Positions 8,068-16,083 of a stretch of 64,000 nucleotides of DNA are shown piece by piece. The position numbers and the translations under genes were made by a program. This DNA is from UBA5239 sp031548025 (lineage in GTDB: Bacteria; Verrucomicrobiota; Lentisphaeria; Victivallales; Victivallaceae), in the NCBI GenBank assembly GCA_031548025.1, contig JAVBRM010000011.1, positions 1 through 64,000 of the forward strand, in the 5' to 3' direction. The notes under the pieces are model-generated. The model made no database searches. It saw only the letters and a list, made by a program, of their open reading frames with translations, and had not been told where the DNA came from. How positions within the stretch are numbered: position 1 is the first letter of the stretch; each line of letters begins with the position of its first letter.

Positions 8068-10386
8068 TCACTCGTGGGCGAAAATCAGCTCGCTGAATGA
8101 ATCGGGCGAATGAACCACGCCGCCGCTCCAACTGCTGTGCTCGGCTTTGCCGCCGTTGGATTTGCAACGGTAGATCAGTGCTTTGAGCCGGTTGTTCTGT
8201 GCCAGCGGAAAGTTGATGGAACTTATCGGAATCTTGACCACCGCCTGCCAGCCGTCTTTAACCACGCGAGTCTTGACGGTCCAGTCGGTGTTCCAATTTT
8301 TGTCGGTCAGTATGGCGTCATATTTGTTGCCGTTGAAATCGAAAGCCAGATGGTAATATCCGTCTTTTTCGTTGCCGAAAAATAATTCAAGATGGTCACC
8401 CTTCGGCCAGGAATCGTCAGGCTGTCCGGCCGGGCGGGCGAACAAAGTTTCCGGCTTCGGATCATAGCAGTAGAATCCGAGGTAGAAATCACGGCCGTTC
8501 TGGATCAGCTTGACCGTAGTCGGCTGGGATGGCAGATCGCCTTGGCGCCCCATGATATTCAGGGGCGGCAACACGGCGGCATTGGCCCAAACTCCCTGCT
8601 CGAAATCGGGAAATGAGCGGATTTCCGCTTTCGGCACCGCCAGCTGACCGCTCTCTTTGGAGGGAGCCAGCAATACCCATTCCTCAAAAGTTTTGCGCAG
8701 TTTCCCCAGCAGTTCCTTTGAGCGTGGGTCGACGACCGTGGCGGCGGCTTTGTCCAAGGCTTTCCGGCAGGGCTTGAGGAGGTCTTTGTTGATGACGTAA
8801 GTCGCCATCGAACGCTTGTAATCGTCGCTGAAAACCGACGGAGTCGGATCATTCAGCCAGGAATCGCGAATGATTTTATAGAATTCCTGAACCCCGGGCG
8901 CGCCTTCGCGGTAAACTCTCCTGAGGTATTCATTGCGCAAGGCGTCGGGGTCCTGATCCGGGTCCCAGAACAACTGATTCATGGTCCAGTGTTCGGGGGC
9001 GGTCATGTCCCAGTACTGGGTTTCCGGAAAAATATCCCGGGTTTTGTATTGCGGATCATCGGCCCAGCTCGATTCCGAATACATTTTCCGGACGCCGAGG
9101 CTGTTGGCAAAACGCAAATCCTGCGCGGCGATATTGGCAATCGGACGCGGGAAAACAGCTCCGGAATAGTAATACTCACGCAGGATGACGTTCGGAGTCA
9201 TGGCAGCCCAATCTTCGAGACGCTTTTTCCATTTGGCATTGGTCTTGCCCTGAAAAGTTTCTTTGTCGTTGCGGATATACGGACAATAGCTGACGTTGAT
9301 CGTCTTGAAGAGCTTAATCTTCGGCGGAATCGCAGTGAAATAATAACCGAAAGTCTTGATCTGGAGATGCGGATACCTGGCATATATCGCCTCCGCTACC
9401 TGATTCAGGAAGATAAAAAACTGGGTCGAGCGAAACGCTTCGTCATTCTTGTCGATCATAGTCCCATCCGGCAATTTGATCGGCTTTTCGCATTCCGGAC
9501 ATTCGCAGGAGGCGTTGGTATCCTCCATCATGATATTGATTACGGGATAATATGCCGGCACATTTTTGATGATTTCGAGCGCATGAGCGGTGAAGTCGCG
9601 CAACAGATTCTTGTTGGTATGGCAAAGAATAGCGTCACGCTTGACATGGCGTTTGCCGTCCAGCAGCATGTAATATTCCGGGTGTTTTTCGCCGAATTCT
9701 TTGATCGGCAGCCACAGTCCCACCATATTGTGTCCGCCGCCGAATTCGATGATGAATCCCAGGTCCAGACGGCGGTCCAGAATCTTGTTGGTCAAATTAC
9801 CGGTATAATTGACATTGGTACGCGAATTCCAGATGTCATACTCCGCGCTGTTGACCGCCCGTGCGCGATTCACGCCCCAGCCGCGCATGACATACTTGGG
9901 AATATCCAGATAATCGGCCTGCCGCAGAATCAGGTTCTCGGACTGCGTGTATACGGCGGTCGCCTGGTAGGGACGCGCCCAGACCAGATCGGTATTCAGG
10001 TAAAGCAGCCGGTTGACGCCATTGATCACGCCGCGAGGCTCGACGGCGAACAGAAATACCTGGTGTCCGGCGGTACGGACCGCGTAACCGTCATTGTCTT
10101 TGAGCTTGGCCAAGTCCCCGGAGTAATCTTTCAGCAGCGGCGACTCGCCACAAAGCAGATAAACCTGTATTTTCTGATTATCCTGAGGCGCATTTAATAC
10201 CGGCAGCGTAGCCCCGGTGATCATTTTTACTGCGAGCTGCAACTCTTTGGCGGCGGTAACCACCGGACGCGGAGCTTGCGCGTCAATGATGATTTCCGCC
10301 TCCGGGCGACCGTCCTTGACCAGTTGAACCTGCGCGTAAAACGGCAACGCAGCCAACACCATAAGCATGAATGAGAATTTCTTCAT
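8068..10386 (-). CDS. Secreted DUF4838 protein with CBM9-like domain (cassette B)
   Basis: A 772-residue exported protein with a short signal (residues 1-18, ending FYAQ). It shares the layout of the 2732-5251 product: N-terminal region with RPVVTAAKELQLAVKMITGA, a central barrel-like region (EFGGGHNMVGLWLP; SCECPECEKPI, a Cys pair that may bind metal), then from about residue 590 a CBM9-like sandwich (FPDFEQGVWANAAVLPP, FYLGFYCYDPKP). The ribosome-binding site AAGGAA lies about 8 nt before ATG 10386. Last gene of the leftward cassette GntR-pseudopilin-285-aa protein. Probably acts on or binds extracellular glycans; the chemistry is unknown. Confidence 0.85.
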   Translation of the reverse strand: MKKFSFMLMVLAALPFYAQVQLVKDGRPEAEIIIDAQAPRPVVTAAKELQLAVKMITGATLPVLNAPQDNQKIQVYLLCGESPLLKDYSGDLAKLKDNDGYAVRTAGHQVFLFAVEPRGVINGVNRLLYLNTDLVWARPYQATAVYTQSENLILRQADYLDIPKYVMRGWGVNRARAVNSAEYDIWNSRTNVNYTGNLTNKILDRRLDLGFIIEFGGGHNMVGLWLPIKEFGEKHPEYYMLLDGKRHVKRDAILCHTNKNLLRDFTAHALEIIKNVPAYYPVINIMMEDTNASCECPECEKPIKLPDGTMIDKNDEAFRSTQFFIFLNQVAEAIYARYPHLQIKTFGYYFTAIPPKIKLFKTINVSYCPYIRNDKETFQGKTNAKWKKRLEDWAAMTPNVILREYYYSGAVFPRPIANIAAQDLRFANSLGVRKMYSESSWADDPQYKTRDIFPETQYWDMTAPEHWTMNQLFWDPDQDPDALRNEYLRRVYREGAPGVQEFYKIIRDSWLNDPTPSVFSDDYKRSMATYVINKDLLKPCRKALDKAAATVVDPRSKELLGKLRKTFEEWVLLAPSKESGQLAVPKAEIRSFPDFEQGVWANAAVLPPLNIMGRQGDLPSQPTTVKLIQNGRDFYLGFYCYDPKPETLFARPAGQPDDSWPKGDHLELFFGNEKDGYYHLAFDFNGNKYDAILTDKNWNTDWTVKTRVVKDGWQAVVKIPISSINFPLAQNNRLKALIYRCKSNGGKAEHSSWSGGVVHSPDSFSELIFAHE

Positions 10387-10388
10387 CG

Positions 10389-11246
10389 TTATTCCTTTAT
10401 TTTTTCGACTTTTACATGGTAAAGTATTCCGGCGGAAAAGCTCAACCGCAGCCAGCGGGTTTCAGGCGGAGCCATTACCGTATACTCGATGGTTTTCTTT
10501 TTACCGCTTATCGCGATTGCGGTTTTGTTGCGGCTGATGAAATTTTTGTCATTCGGCGGGTCCCGATAAAAATTGGTCCGGATCAATAACCGCTTGGGCG
10601 ATTCTCCAACTACAGTCAACTTCAGGCGCTCGCCCGGTTCCACCGCGATCGGGTCGCCGACCAGCCAGCCGGCGGTAGAATCCAGACTGCCATCTTCCTG
10701 AATTATGGTTTTATGCGGTTCCCCATAGCCCGGAAAATAATATTTGTTCATCCCGAGATCCGGGTTGATATTGAGAATTTCAGCACCGGTTACTTTTTGC
10801 AAACTGATATCTTTGACCTCCAAACCGTCTGCTGAATCGAAGCGGAGATTCAGAAATTTCGCGGTGTCCGGGGCGTAAAATTCCAATTTATAAGTTTGCC
10901 ATTCGCTGCTGTAAATATAGATCCGGCGCTCTACATGAGCGGGCAGACAGTTTTTATTGTCGCCGCTATTGACGATCAGCAGGGCTTGAGGCATTTTGAG
11001 CGGGGTCATTTTGGGAAACCGAATCTGGAGCAATTCATCCAGCACCGGACTGTTTTCGACGTTATTGACTCCACTGCTCCTGCCTCGAAACTCCAGATAA
11101 TAACGCTGTCGCGACTCGATAATGACGCGGGGCGGCGATTTCGCTTCATTGGCTTTCAGGCTGAAAGCCGGCACCGCCCACAGATTTTCGGCCCGAACGG
11201 CGATTACCAGGCAGGCGAAAATCAAACAGAAAATATATCTTCGCAT
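10389..11246 (-). CDS. Secreted protein, probable beta-sandwich binding module
   Basis: A 285-residue protein with a clear signal peptide (MRRYIFCLIFACLVIAVRA). Two stretches look like carbohydrate-binding sandwich domains: about 25-140 (RYYLEFRGRSS, WQTYKLEFYAPDT, LNLRFDS) and about 165-285 (GWLVGDPIAVEPGE, TRWLRLSFSAG). This pattern recalls CBM-like modules but I cannot assign a family. The start is ATG 11246, preceded by GAAGGGA; the longer TTG start at 11261 would place that site inside the gene. It overlaps nothing: 11 bp separate it from the pseudopilin and 2 bp from the DUF4838 gene, so the three are one transcription unit. Confidence 0.72.
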   Translation of the reverse strand: MRRYIFCLIFACLVIAVRAENLWAVPAFSLKANEAKSPPRVIIESRQRYYLEFRGRSSGVNNVENSPVLDELLQIRFPKMTPLKMPQALLIVNSGDNKNCLPAHVERRIYIYSSEWQTYKLEFYAPDTAKFLNLRFDSADGLEVKDISLQKVTGAEILNINPDLGMNKYYFPGYGEPHKTIIQEDGSLDSTAGWLVGDPIAVEPGERLKLTVVGESPKRLLIRTNFYRDPPNDKNFISRNKTAIAISGKKKTIEYTVMAPPETRWLRLSFSAGILYHVKVEKIKE

Positions 11247-11257
11247 ATTTTTTCCCT

Positions 11258-11974
11258 TCAATTCCGAGTAATGCCCTGCTGGTCGACATGCTTGAATTTT
11301 ATGGAAAAACCTTTGAGGAGCCGATCGGACTCAACAGCTTCCACATGCATATCCGCCATCAAAGCATTCATCCGGTTCTTGTGGCGGGCGTGGGCCAACT
11401 GGGTCGTACCGCCTTTGCCGGTGGGAACAATAATATAATTCTGGGCAAGATAGCCCACACTGCTGTCGTTACATTGGGAATCCCCGGTGATAATCTGATT
11501 GCCCGGCTTATCGATCTTCGGCAAAACAAACGACTCGTCTTCTCGCATCGTTGTCTCGCCGGCATACATAATCTGCGAAGTCATGCCAAACGTACGCCGC
11601 CCTGGCAAATAAATGGTGGCGGAAAAGCGGTAGGGAGGAAAACTCGGGCAGATCATAGAGCTCATCTTCGTGGTTCCAACCATACTGTTATAAAGCGCGG
11701 TGGTTGCGGTCGTCTCTGTGGCTTTGCCCATATAACCGTCAAAGATCAACCGCAGCGGCCAGGTAGTTTTGCCGTCATAACGCTGCGGCATGCGGTTTTC
11801 ATAATCCATCGAATACAAAGATACCCCCTGCCCAATGGATTTCAGGCTCCCCAGACAGGTAATCGCCCTGGCTTTTTCCCTGGACTGGTTCAACGCCGGC
11901 AGCAGCATCGCCGCCAATATTGCTATAATCGCGATCACGACCAGCAACTCAATGAGTGTAAATTTTCTATTCAT
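11258..11974 (-). CDS. Pseudopilin (cassette B)
   Basis: A 238-residue single-helix pseudopilin: MNRKFTLIELLVV then a helical stalk (LNQSREKARAITCLGSLKSIGQG) and an extracytoplasmic domain. The C-terminal motif is HKNRMNALMADMHVE, an H-X9-D variant with Met in place of the Gly. Lys precedes the cleavage-site Phe. GGAG lies about 8 nt before ATG 11974. It follows the GntR gene by 11 bp. Confidence 0.85.
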   Translation of the reverse strand: MNRKFTLIELLVVIAIIAILAAMLLPALNQSREKARAITCLGSLKSIGQGVSLYSMDYENRMPQRYDGKTTWPLRLIFDGYMGKATETTATTALYNSMVGTTKMSSMICPSFPPYRFSATIYLPGRRTFGMTSQIMYAGETTMREDESFVLPKIDKPGNQIITGDSQCNDSSVGYLAQNYIIVPTGKGGTTQLAHARHKNRMNALMADMHVEAVESDRLLKGFSIKFKHVDQQGITRN

Positions 11975-11985
11975 TTTTTCTCCGG

Positions 11986-13002
11986 TTATTTTAAGATTGT
12001 CGGCTCATTTCTAATATGTTCAATTTTTCGGTCTCCATTTTCCAGCTTGCTCAGGAGCAATTTGATTGCGAGCATATGCAATGATTTGTCGAATCCGACC
12101 ATCAGTTGATTTTTAAACCTGAAATCTCCATACTGAGCATGAGAAGGCATCAGAGGAGCGATCTGATAATCATAGCCCAATTGCAATTCCCTGGAAACAA
12201 TCAGAAACGGTATATATGAACCGGTTTCCAGAATCAAACCGTCAAGGGGCGGCTTTTTATTGAGAAATTCGCTTATGACAAAATACGGCTGGCTGATCTG
12301 TTTGCGGTCGGTCCACACGACCGTTTCATCACTGAATTCTTCACCGCTTTTCAGTACTTCTTCCTTGAATACCCGGTAAATATCATGAGCCGCCAGATAA
12401 TCTTTTGAACCGTTGAGCAAGCCGATTTTGCGGCAGCCGCGCTCGCGAAGCTGCCTATACGCCAGTTCACAGGCAGCGCCCCAGTTTTCATTGGCACTGG
12501 AGAAGCATTCCGGAAATGGATTGTTGCCGATGACTATGACCGGCAGTTCCAGCATTTTCAGATAATCGACCCATTCCCGGGTAATCCAACCGATCAGCAG
12601 AATTCCCAGACAATTCTTACAGGCCTCGGCCAACTCCAGCTCAGGGTGCTGCATACCCATGAAACATAAATTGATTCCCCGTTCGGCCAGGTGGTTTTTT
12701 ATCGCGTAAAACTCCCGGGTCTGATCCGGAAATTTGTCGTAAATATGGAGATAGAGAATCGTACTGTGAAATTGCTGATGGTGCATATCCTTGGCCAGGC
12801 AGGCCCGCTTCCCCTGATGCTTGCTGATGATACCGTCCTGCTCCAATTCATTCAAGGCCCGCCGCAGACAGATCATACTGAAATCGGCATCCTTCATCAA
12901 TTCCTCCTGAGAAGGCAGCAGGTCGCCTTTTTTCAGACCATAGCTGTTGATCTGATTGAGGACTTTCAATTTTGCCTGATGATACTTATGCTGTTTATTC
13001 AT
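11986..13002 (-). CDS. GntR-family regulator with LacI-type sensor (cassette B)
   Basis: A 338-residue regulator. Residues 1-75 are a GntR winged helix (KGDLLPSQEELMKDADFS, then RRALNELEQDGIISKHQGK). Residues 80-338 resemble the periplasmic-binding-protein sensor of LacI proteins (CKNCLGILLIGW, LRERGCRKIGLLNGSKDYLA, a segment that normally carries the GYxxAL-type region). It heads the leftward cassette with its own promoter at 13029-13056 and faces a second GntR regulator across 227 bp. It probably controls the secreted DUF4838 protein; autoregulation is likely. Confidence 0.85.
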   Translation of the reverse strand: MNKQHKYHQAKLKVLNQINSYGLKKGDLLPSQEELMKDADFSMICLRRALNELEQDGIISKHQGKRACLAKDMHHQQFHSTILYLHIYDKFPDQTREFYAIKNHLAERGINLCFMGMQHPELELAEACKNCLGILLIGWITREWVDYLKMLELPVIVIGNNPFPECFSSANENWGAACELAYRQLRERGCRKIGLLNGSKDYLAAHDIYRVFKEEVLKSGEEFSDETVVWTDRKQISQPYFVISEFLNKKPPLDGLILETGSYIPFLIVSRELQLGYDYQIAPLMPSHAQYGDFRFKNQLMVGFDKSLHMLAIKLLLSKLENGDRKIEHIRNEPTILK

Positions 13003-13022
13003 GATCCATCCATTAAACTTGT

Positions 13023-13056
13023 TATAATATTATACAATGTTTTGCTGTTCTGTCAA
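13023..13056 (-). promoter_or_regulatory. Promoter for leftward GntR cassette, with 12-bp palindrome
   Basis: On the minus strand, TTGACA (13056-13051) and TATAAT (13034-13029) are 16 bp apart. The -10 box forms part of the perfect 12-bp palindrome TATAATATTATA (13023-13034). It may be an operator or only an AT-rich -10 region. Confidence 0.65.
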
Positions 13057-13153
13057 TACCCCAAAACCTGAAAATAACAGAATTTTTCCACAGGCGTCAT
13101 CAAAAGCAAAGAGTTCCACTAGAGTTCCATGGTTTTTTATTTATTTTTTCCTA

Positions 13154-13189
13154 TTCAGCTATTGATTTATGCTGAAGTCTCGTTATAAT
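13154..13189 (+). promoter_or_regulatory. Promoter for rightward GntR cassette with inverted repeat
   Basis: TTGATT (13162-13167) and TATAAT (13184-13189) are 16 bp apart. TTCAGC (13154-13159) and GCTGAA (13171-13176) form a 6-bp inverted repeat that brackets the -35 box, a good position for a repressor operator. Which of the two facing GntR proteins would bind is unknown. Confidence 0.6.
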
Positions 13190-13229
13190 ATTACCATAAA
13201 CAAATGAAATACTTTAGGAAGACTATCAA

Positions 13230-14327
13230 ATGATTATTGCGCGCCAGCGTAAAAATAAAGCCCGGGAAATAGCGGATAGCTTGCGTGACCATATCCAAAG
13301 CGGCACCTTGCCGGCCGGGACTTCCATTGCTTCCACCAAAGATCTGGCCGCGGAATATCAAGTGCCGTTTTCCACCGCCAACCGCGCCGTTTGCCGGCTG
13401 GTGGACGAAGGTTGGCTGTATCGCCAGCATGGAAGCGGCACCTTTGTCAAGGGCGATCGCCATCAGGAAAGACGCCCCTGGCGCATCGGTTATTATGATA
13501 TGAGCGACGTCGCCCAGCCCACGAATGAAGGCAGTATTGTTTTTGAAATCTATACCCGCCTGATTTTAAATGAATTCAGTAAATACAACTGTCAGGTGGA
13601 GCGAATCGGTTTTCATGATTTGAAATCCGCCGAACACTGCGCCGCGACCTTTCCCCGGCTGGACGCCATTCTGGTTTCAGCGGCCTTGCTGGACCCGCAA
13701 ACCGAGAAAAACCTTTATCATTTCAAAAAGCCGATACTGATTTACCGTAATATCGTGAGTCATCATTTCCCTGCCACTCAGGTCATATCCGACTGGAGCG
13801 TGGGGATCCGGCAGATGCTGGAACTGATCGACATATCCAAATATGATAAGTATCTGTTGCTCGCCACTTCCAATCGAACGGCTTGTTCTACAATTCTGGA
13901 TGAATTCCGCCGTCAGTCGCAATATTTCAATATCAGGCCGGATCAAATCGAGGAGCGCCTGGTTCAGCCCACCCACGGCACCAGCGAACAGTTGTTCGGC
14001 TACAAACTGGGGATGACTTTTGAACCGGATGCGCGAACCTTTATTTTCAGCGTTTCCGACTTTGTTTCGTTCGGAATTCTTGAAGCCTGGCGGGAACGGG
14101 GAATTCCGGTCGGCAAATACCCGTTGGTAGGATCTTTCAATATGGAAGGACAAGGGGTTCATCCTTTTGAGGAGCCGCTGGTGACATCCATCAATCAGGA
14201 CAAAGGCGAGTTGTCCAGGCGGAGCGTCAGTTTAATCATTTCCGCCCTGGAACAGCAGGATTATTATCCTCAAACCATCCGGATTCCCAGTGAGTTGATT
14301 ATTCGAAAAAGTGCATTTGGGTCGTAA
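13230..14327 (+). CDS. GntR-family regulator with LacI-type sensor (cassette C)
   Basis: A 365-residue regulator. The GntR winged helix occupies residues 1-75 (NKAREIADSLRDHIQSGTL, AGTSIASTKDLAAEYQVP, VDEGWLYRQHGSGTFVKG). The remainder is a LacI-type ligand-binding domain (RPWRIGYYDMSD at its first strand, GFHDLKS, a long C-terminal lobe ending near PLVTSINQDKGEL). It sits 27 bp before the pseudopilin of cassette C and diverges from the GntR gene of cassette B. It probably controls the HEAT/GH2-like and GH42-like secreted proteins downstream. The two GntR proteins differ strongly outside the winged helix, so they likely sense different sugars. Confidence 0.87.
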   Translation: MIIARQRKNKAREIADSLRDHIQSGTLPAGTSIASTKDLAAEYQVPFSTANRAVCRLVDEGWLYRQHGSGTFVKGDRHQERRPWRIGYYDMSDVAQPTNEGSIVFEIYTRLILNEFSKYNCQVERIGFHDLKSAEHCAATFPRLDAILVSAALLDPQTEKNLYHFKKPILIYRNIVSHHFPATQVISDWSVGIRQMLELIDISKYDKYLLLATSNRTACSTILDEFRRQSQYFNIRPDQIEERLVQPTHGTSEQLFGYKLGMTFEPDARTFIFSVSDFVSFGILEAWRERGIPVGKYPLVGSFNMEGQGVHPFEEPLVTSINQDKGELSRRSVSLIISALEQQDYYPQTIRIPSELIIRKSAFGS

Positions 14328-14354
14328 ATTACATAATACAATAGGAGAATGGTC

Positions 14355-15122
14355 ATGAAAATTCAATCAACGCGAAAAATTTTTACACTGATTGAACTCT
14401 TGGTAGTGATTGCGATTATTGCAATTCTGGCGGCACTGCTGCTGCCGGCATTGAATTCCGCACGCGCCAAAAGTCACAGCGCCAAATGCCAGGCCAATCT
14501 GAAACAAATCGGATTGGCGCTCTTCAATTATTCCGACGACAACCAGGACTGGGGGCCTCCAAGTAGAAGTAACGGCGGAGCCACACCAATCAAACTGAAT
14601 TACAATGGAACCACCCTGCTCTACGCAGCCTACTATGCATACTTATTTGTAGGGGGATATCTGCCGATAGCGGACCCTGATATGGCGATGCAAATCGCCG
14701 GGACCAAGGTCCCGGCGACGTGCGTCAACCTGCCGCGAGTGAACAGCGTAATGGTATGCCCGGCTGATCCTACTCAGAACCATCTTGAATATTTCGGTTA
14801 TTCAATCAGCGCATTTATCGCCGGATTTCACGTCAACGTGGTTCCGGACGCATACTACCGCGCATGGCGTCCCTTACGGGATTCCAAAATCACGCGCAAC
14901 GCCAGCCAGATTCTGTATGTCACCGATAAAAGCAAAAGATATCAGACCACCATCCAGTTCGCCGGTTCCACCTCAGGTGTTTATCCGGAATACCGCCACT
15001 CCGGGCGTGCCAACGGCCTGTTTATCGATGGACACGTACAACCCGTCCCGCCGGACGCCATGGCCCTCACTTCCGCCTGGAACCGGTATCTGAGCTACTA
15101 TTTCAGCACGAATTACAAATAA
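14355..15122 (+). CDS. Pseudopilin with H-X9-DG domain (cassette C)
   Basis: A 255-residue pseudopilin (KIFTLIELLVVIAIIAI, stalk LNSARAKSHSAKCQANLKQI). The C-terminal motif RHSGRANGLFIDGHV fits H-X9-DG exactly. Ile precedes the cleavage-site Phe. ATG 14355 is chosen because AGGAG (14343-14347) lies 7 nt away; the ATG at 14349 is too close to that site. Confidence 0.86.
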   Translation: MKIQSTRKIFTLIELLVVIAIIAILAALLLPALNSARAKSHSAKCQANLKQIGLALFNYSDDNQDWGPPSRSNGGATPIKLNYNGTTLLYAAYYAYLFVGGYLPIADPDMAMQIAGTKVPATCVNLPRVNSVMVCPADPTQNHLEYFGYSISAFIAGFHVNVVPDAYYRAWRPLRDSKITRNASQILYVTDKSKRYQTTIQFAGSTSGVYPEYRHSGRANGLFIDGHVQPVPPDAMALTSAWNRYLSYYFSTNYK

Positions 15123-15134
15123 TCCGGTGATGTC

Positions 15135-16070
15135 ATGAGAATACTTTTCTGTTTGTTGATCAGTCTGCCGCTCTGGATGTCAGGAGGCGAATTCAAGGAA
15201 AAACGCCTGGCCGCCTTTCGCAATCCGGAAGCCAGAATGAGCTCAGGCGACCCGGTCGTCCGTCGCACCGCGTTCCGCCTGATGCTGGAAAAAGAAAACG
15301 GCCGGGCAAACGCGGCGAAATATCTCCGCGACAGCGATCCGCTGATTCGCCGCGCCGCGCTGTACAAGCTCAGTGAACAACCGAACCCGGAAGCACTCAA
15401 ATACCTGAAATCCGCCTTGGACGACCCCGCCGCCGACATCCGGCTGCTGGCGTTGAATTTCCTGAAATCCTATCCAGTCGATCCCGAAATCAGCGCGAAA
15501 CTTGCCCGGCTGGCCCAGGAGGACCCGGTGCAGTCGGTCCGTCAATTGGCCGGTATATTGGATTGGCCGTTTACCCGGGAAAACAAGCTTCTGCGCGACG
15601 ATCCAAGCTGGGATCATGAAGTTGTTTCGGTAAAATCGTTCAAAATACCGGAAGACAAATGGCTCCTCGCCACCGACCCCGCGCGGGACGGGCACCGCAA
15701 GGGATTTTTCCATGACGACTTTGACGACCGCAAATGGAAGCCGGTCAAAGTCGGAGCCTGGGAAAATCAGGGATTTCCGGATTATGACGGCATTGGCTGG
15801 TACCGGATCCGCTTCACCATGCCGGAAAAAATCGATGCCAATGCCGTTGAACTCTATTTCGAGGGCGTGGACGAGAGCGCATGGGTCTGGCTGAACGGCA
15901 ATTACATCGGCAAGCACGATGTCGGAGTCCATGGCTGGGAAATTCCGTTTCGCCTGGACGTAACCGGAGAAATCAAATGGAACCGGGAAAACATCCTGAC
16001 CGTCAGAGTACTGGACACCGCCAAACAGGGCGGCATCTGGAAACCGGTCAGCATCGACATTTTGAAATAA
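15135..16070 (+). CDS. Secreted HEAT-repeat protein with GH2-like sugar-binding domain
   Basis: A 311-residue exported protein. Signal peptide at 1-18. Residues 25-150 show HEAT-like helical repeats (DPVVRRTAFRLML, DPLIRRAALYKLSE, DPAADIRLLALNFLKS, DPVQSVRQLAGIL): four units of about 31 residues with a DP...R pattern. Residues 170-311 form a jelly-roll like the N-terminal sugar-binding domain of GH2 enzymes (YRIRFTMPEKI, VELYFEGVDESAWVWLNGNYIG, ILTVRVLDTAKQGGIWKPV). No catalytic barrel follows, so it is probably a binding protein. It lies 12 bp after the pseudopilin and 13 bp before the GH42-like enzyme. Confidence 0.78.
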   Translation: MRILFCLLISLPLWMSGGEFKEKRLAAFRNPEARMSSGDPVVRRTAFRLMLEKENGRANAAKYLRDSDPLIRRAALYKLSEQPNPEALKYLKSALDDPAADIRLLALNFLKSYPVDPEISAKLARLAQEDPVQSVRQLAGILDWPFTRENKLLRDDPSWDHEVVSVKSFKIPEDKWLLATDPARDGHRKGFFHDDFDDRKWKPVKVGAWENQGFPDYDGIGWYRIRFTMPEKIDANAVELYFEGVDESAWVWLNGNYIGKHDVGVHGWEIPFRLDVTGEIKWNRENILTVRVLDTAKQGGIWKPVSIDILK

Positions 16071-16083
16071 AGGGAATTTGGAC

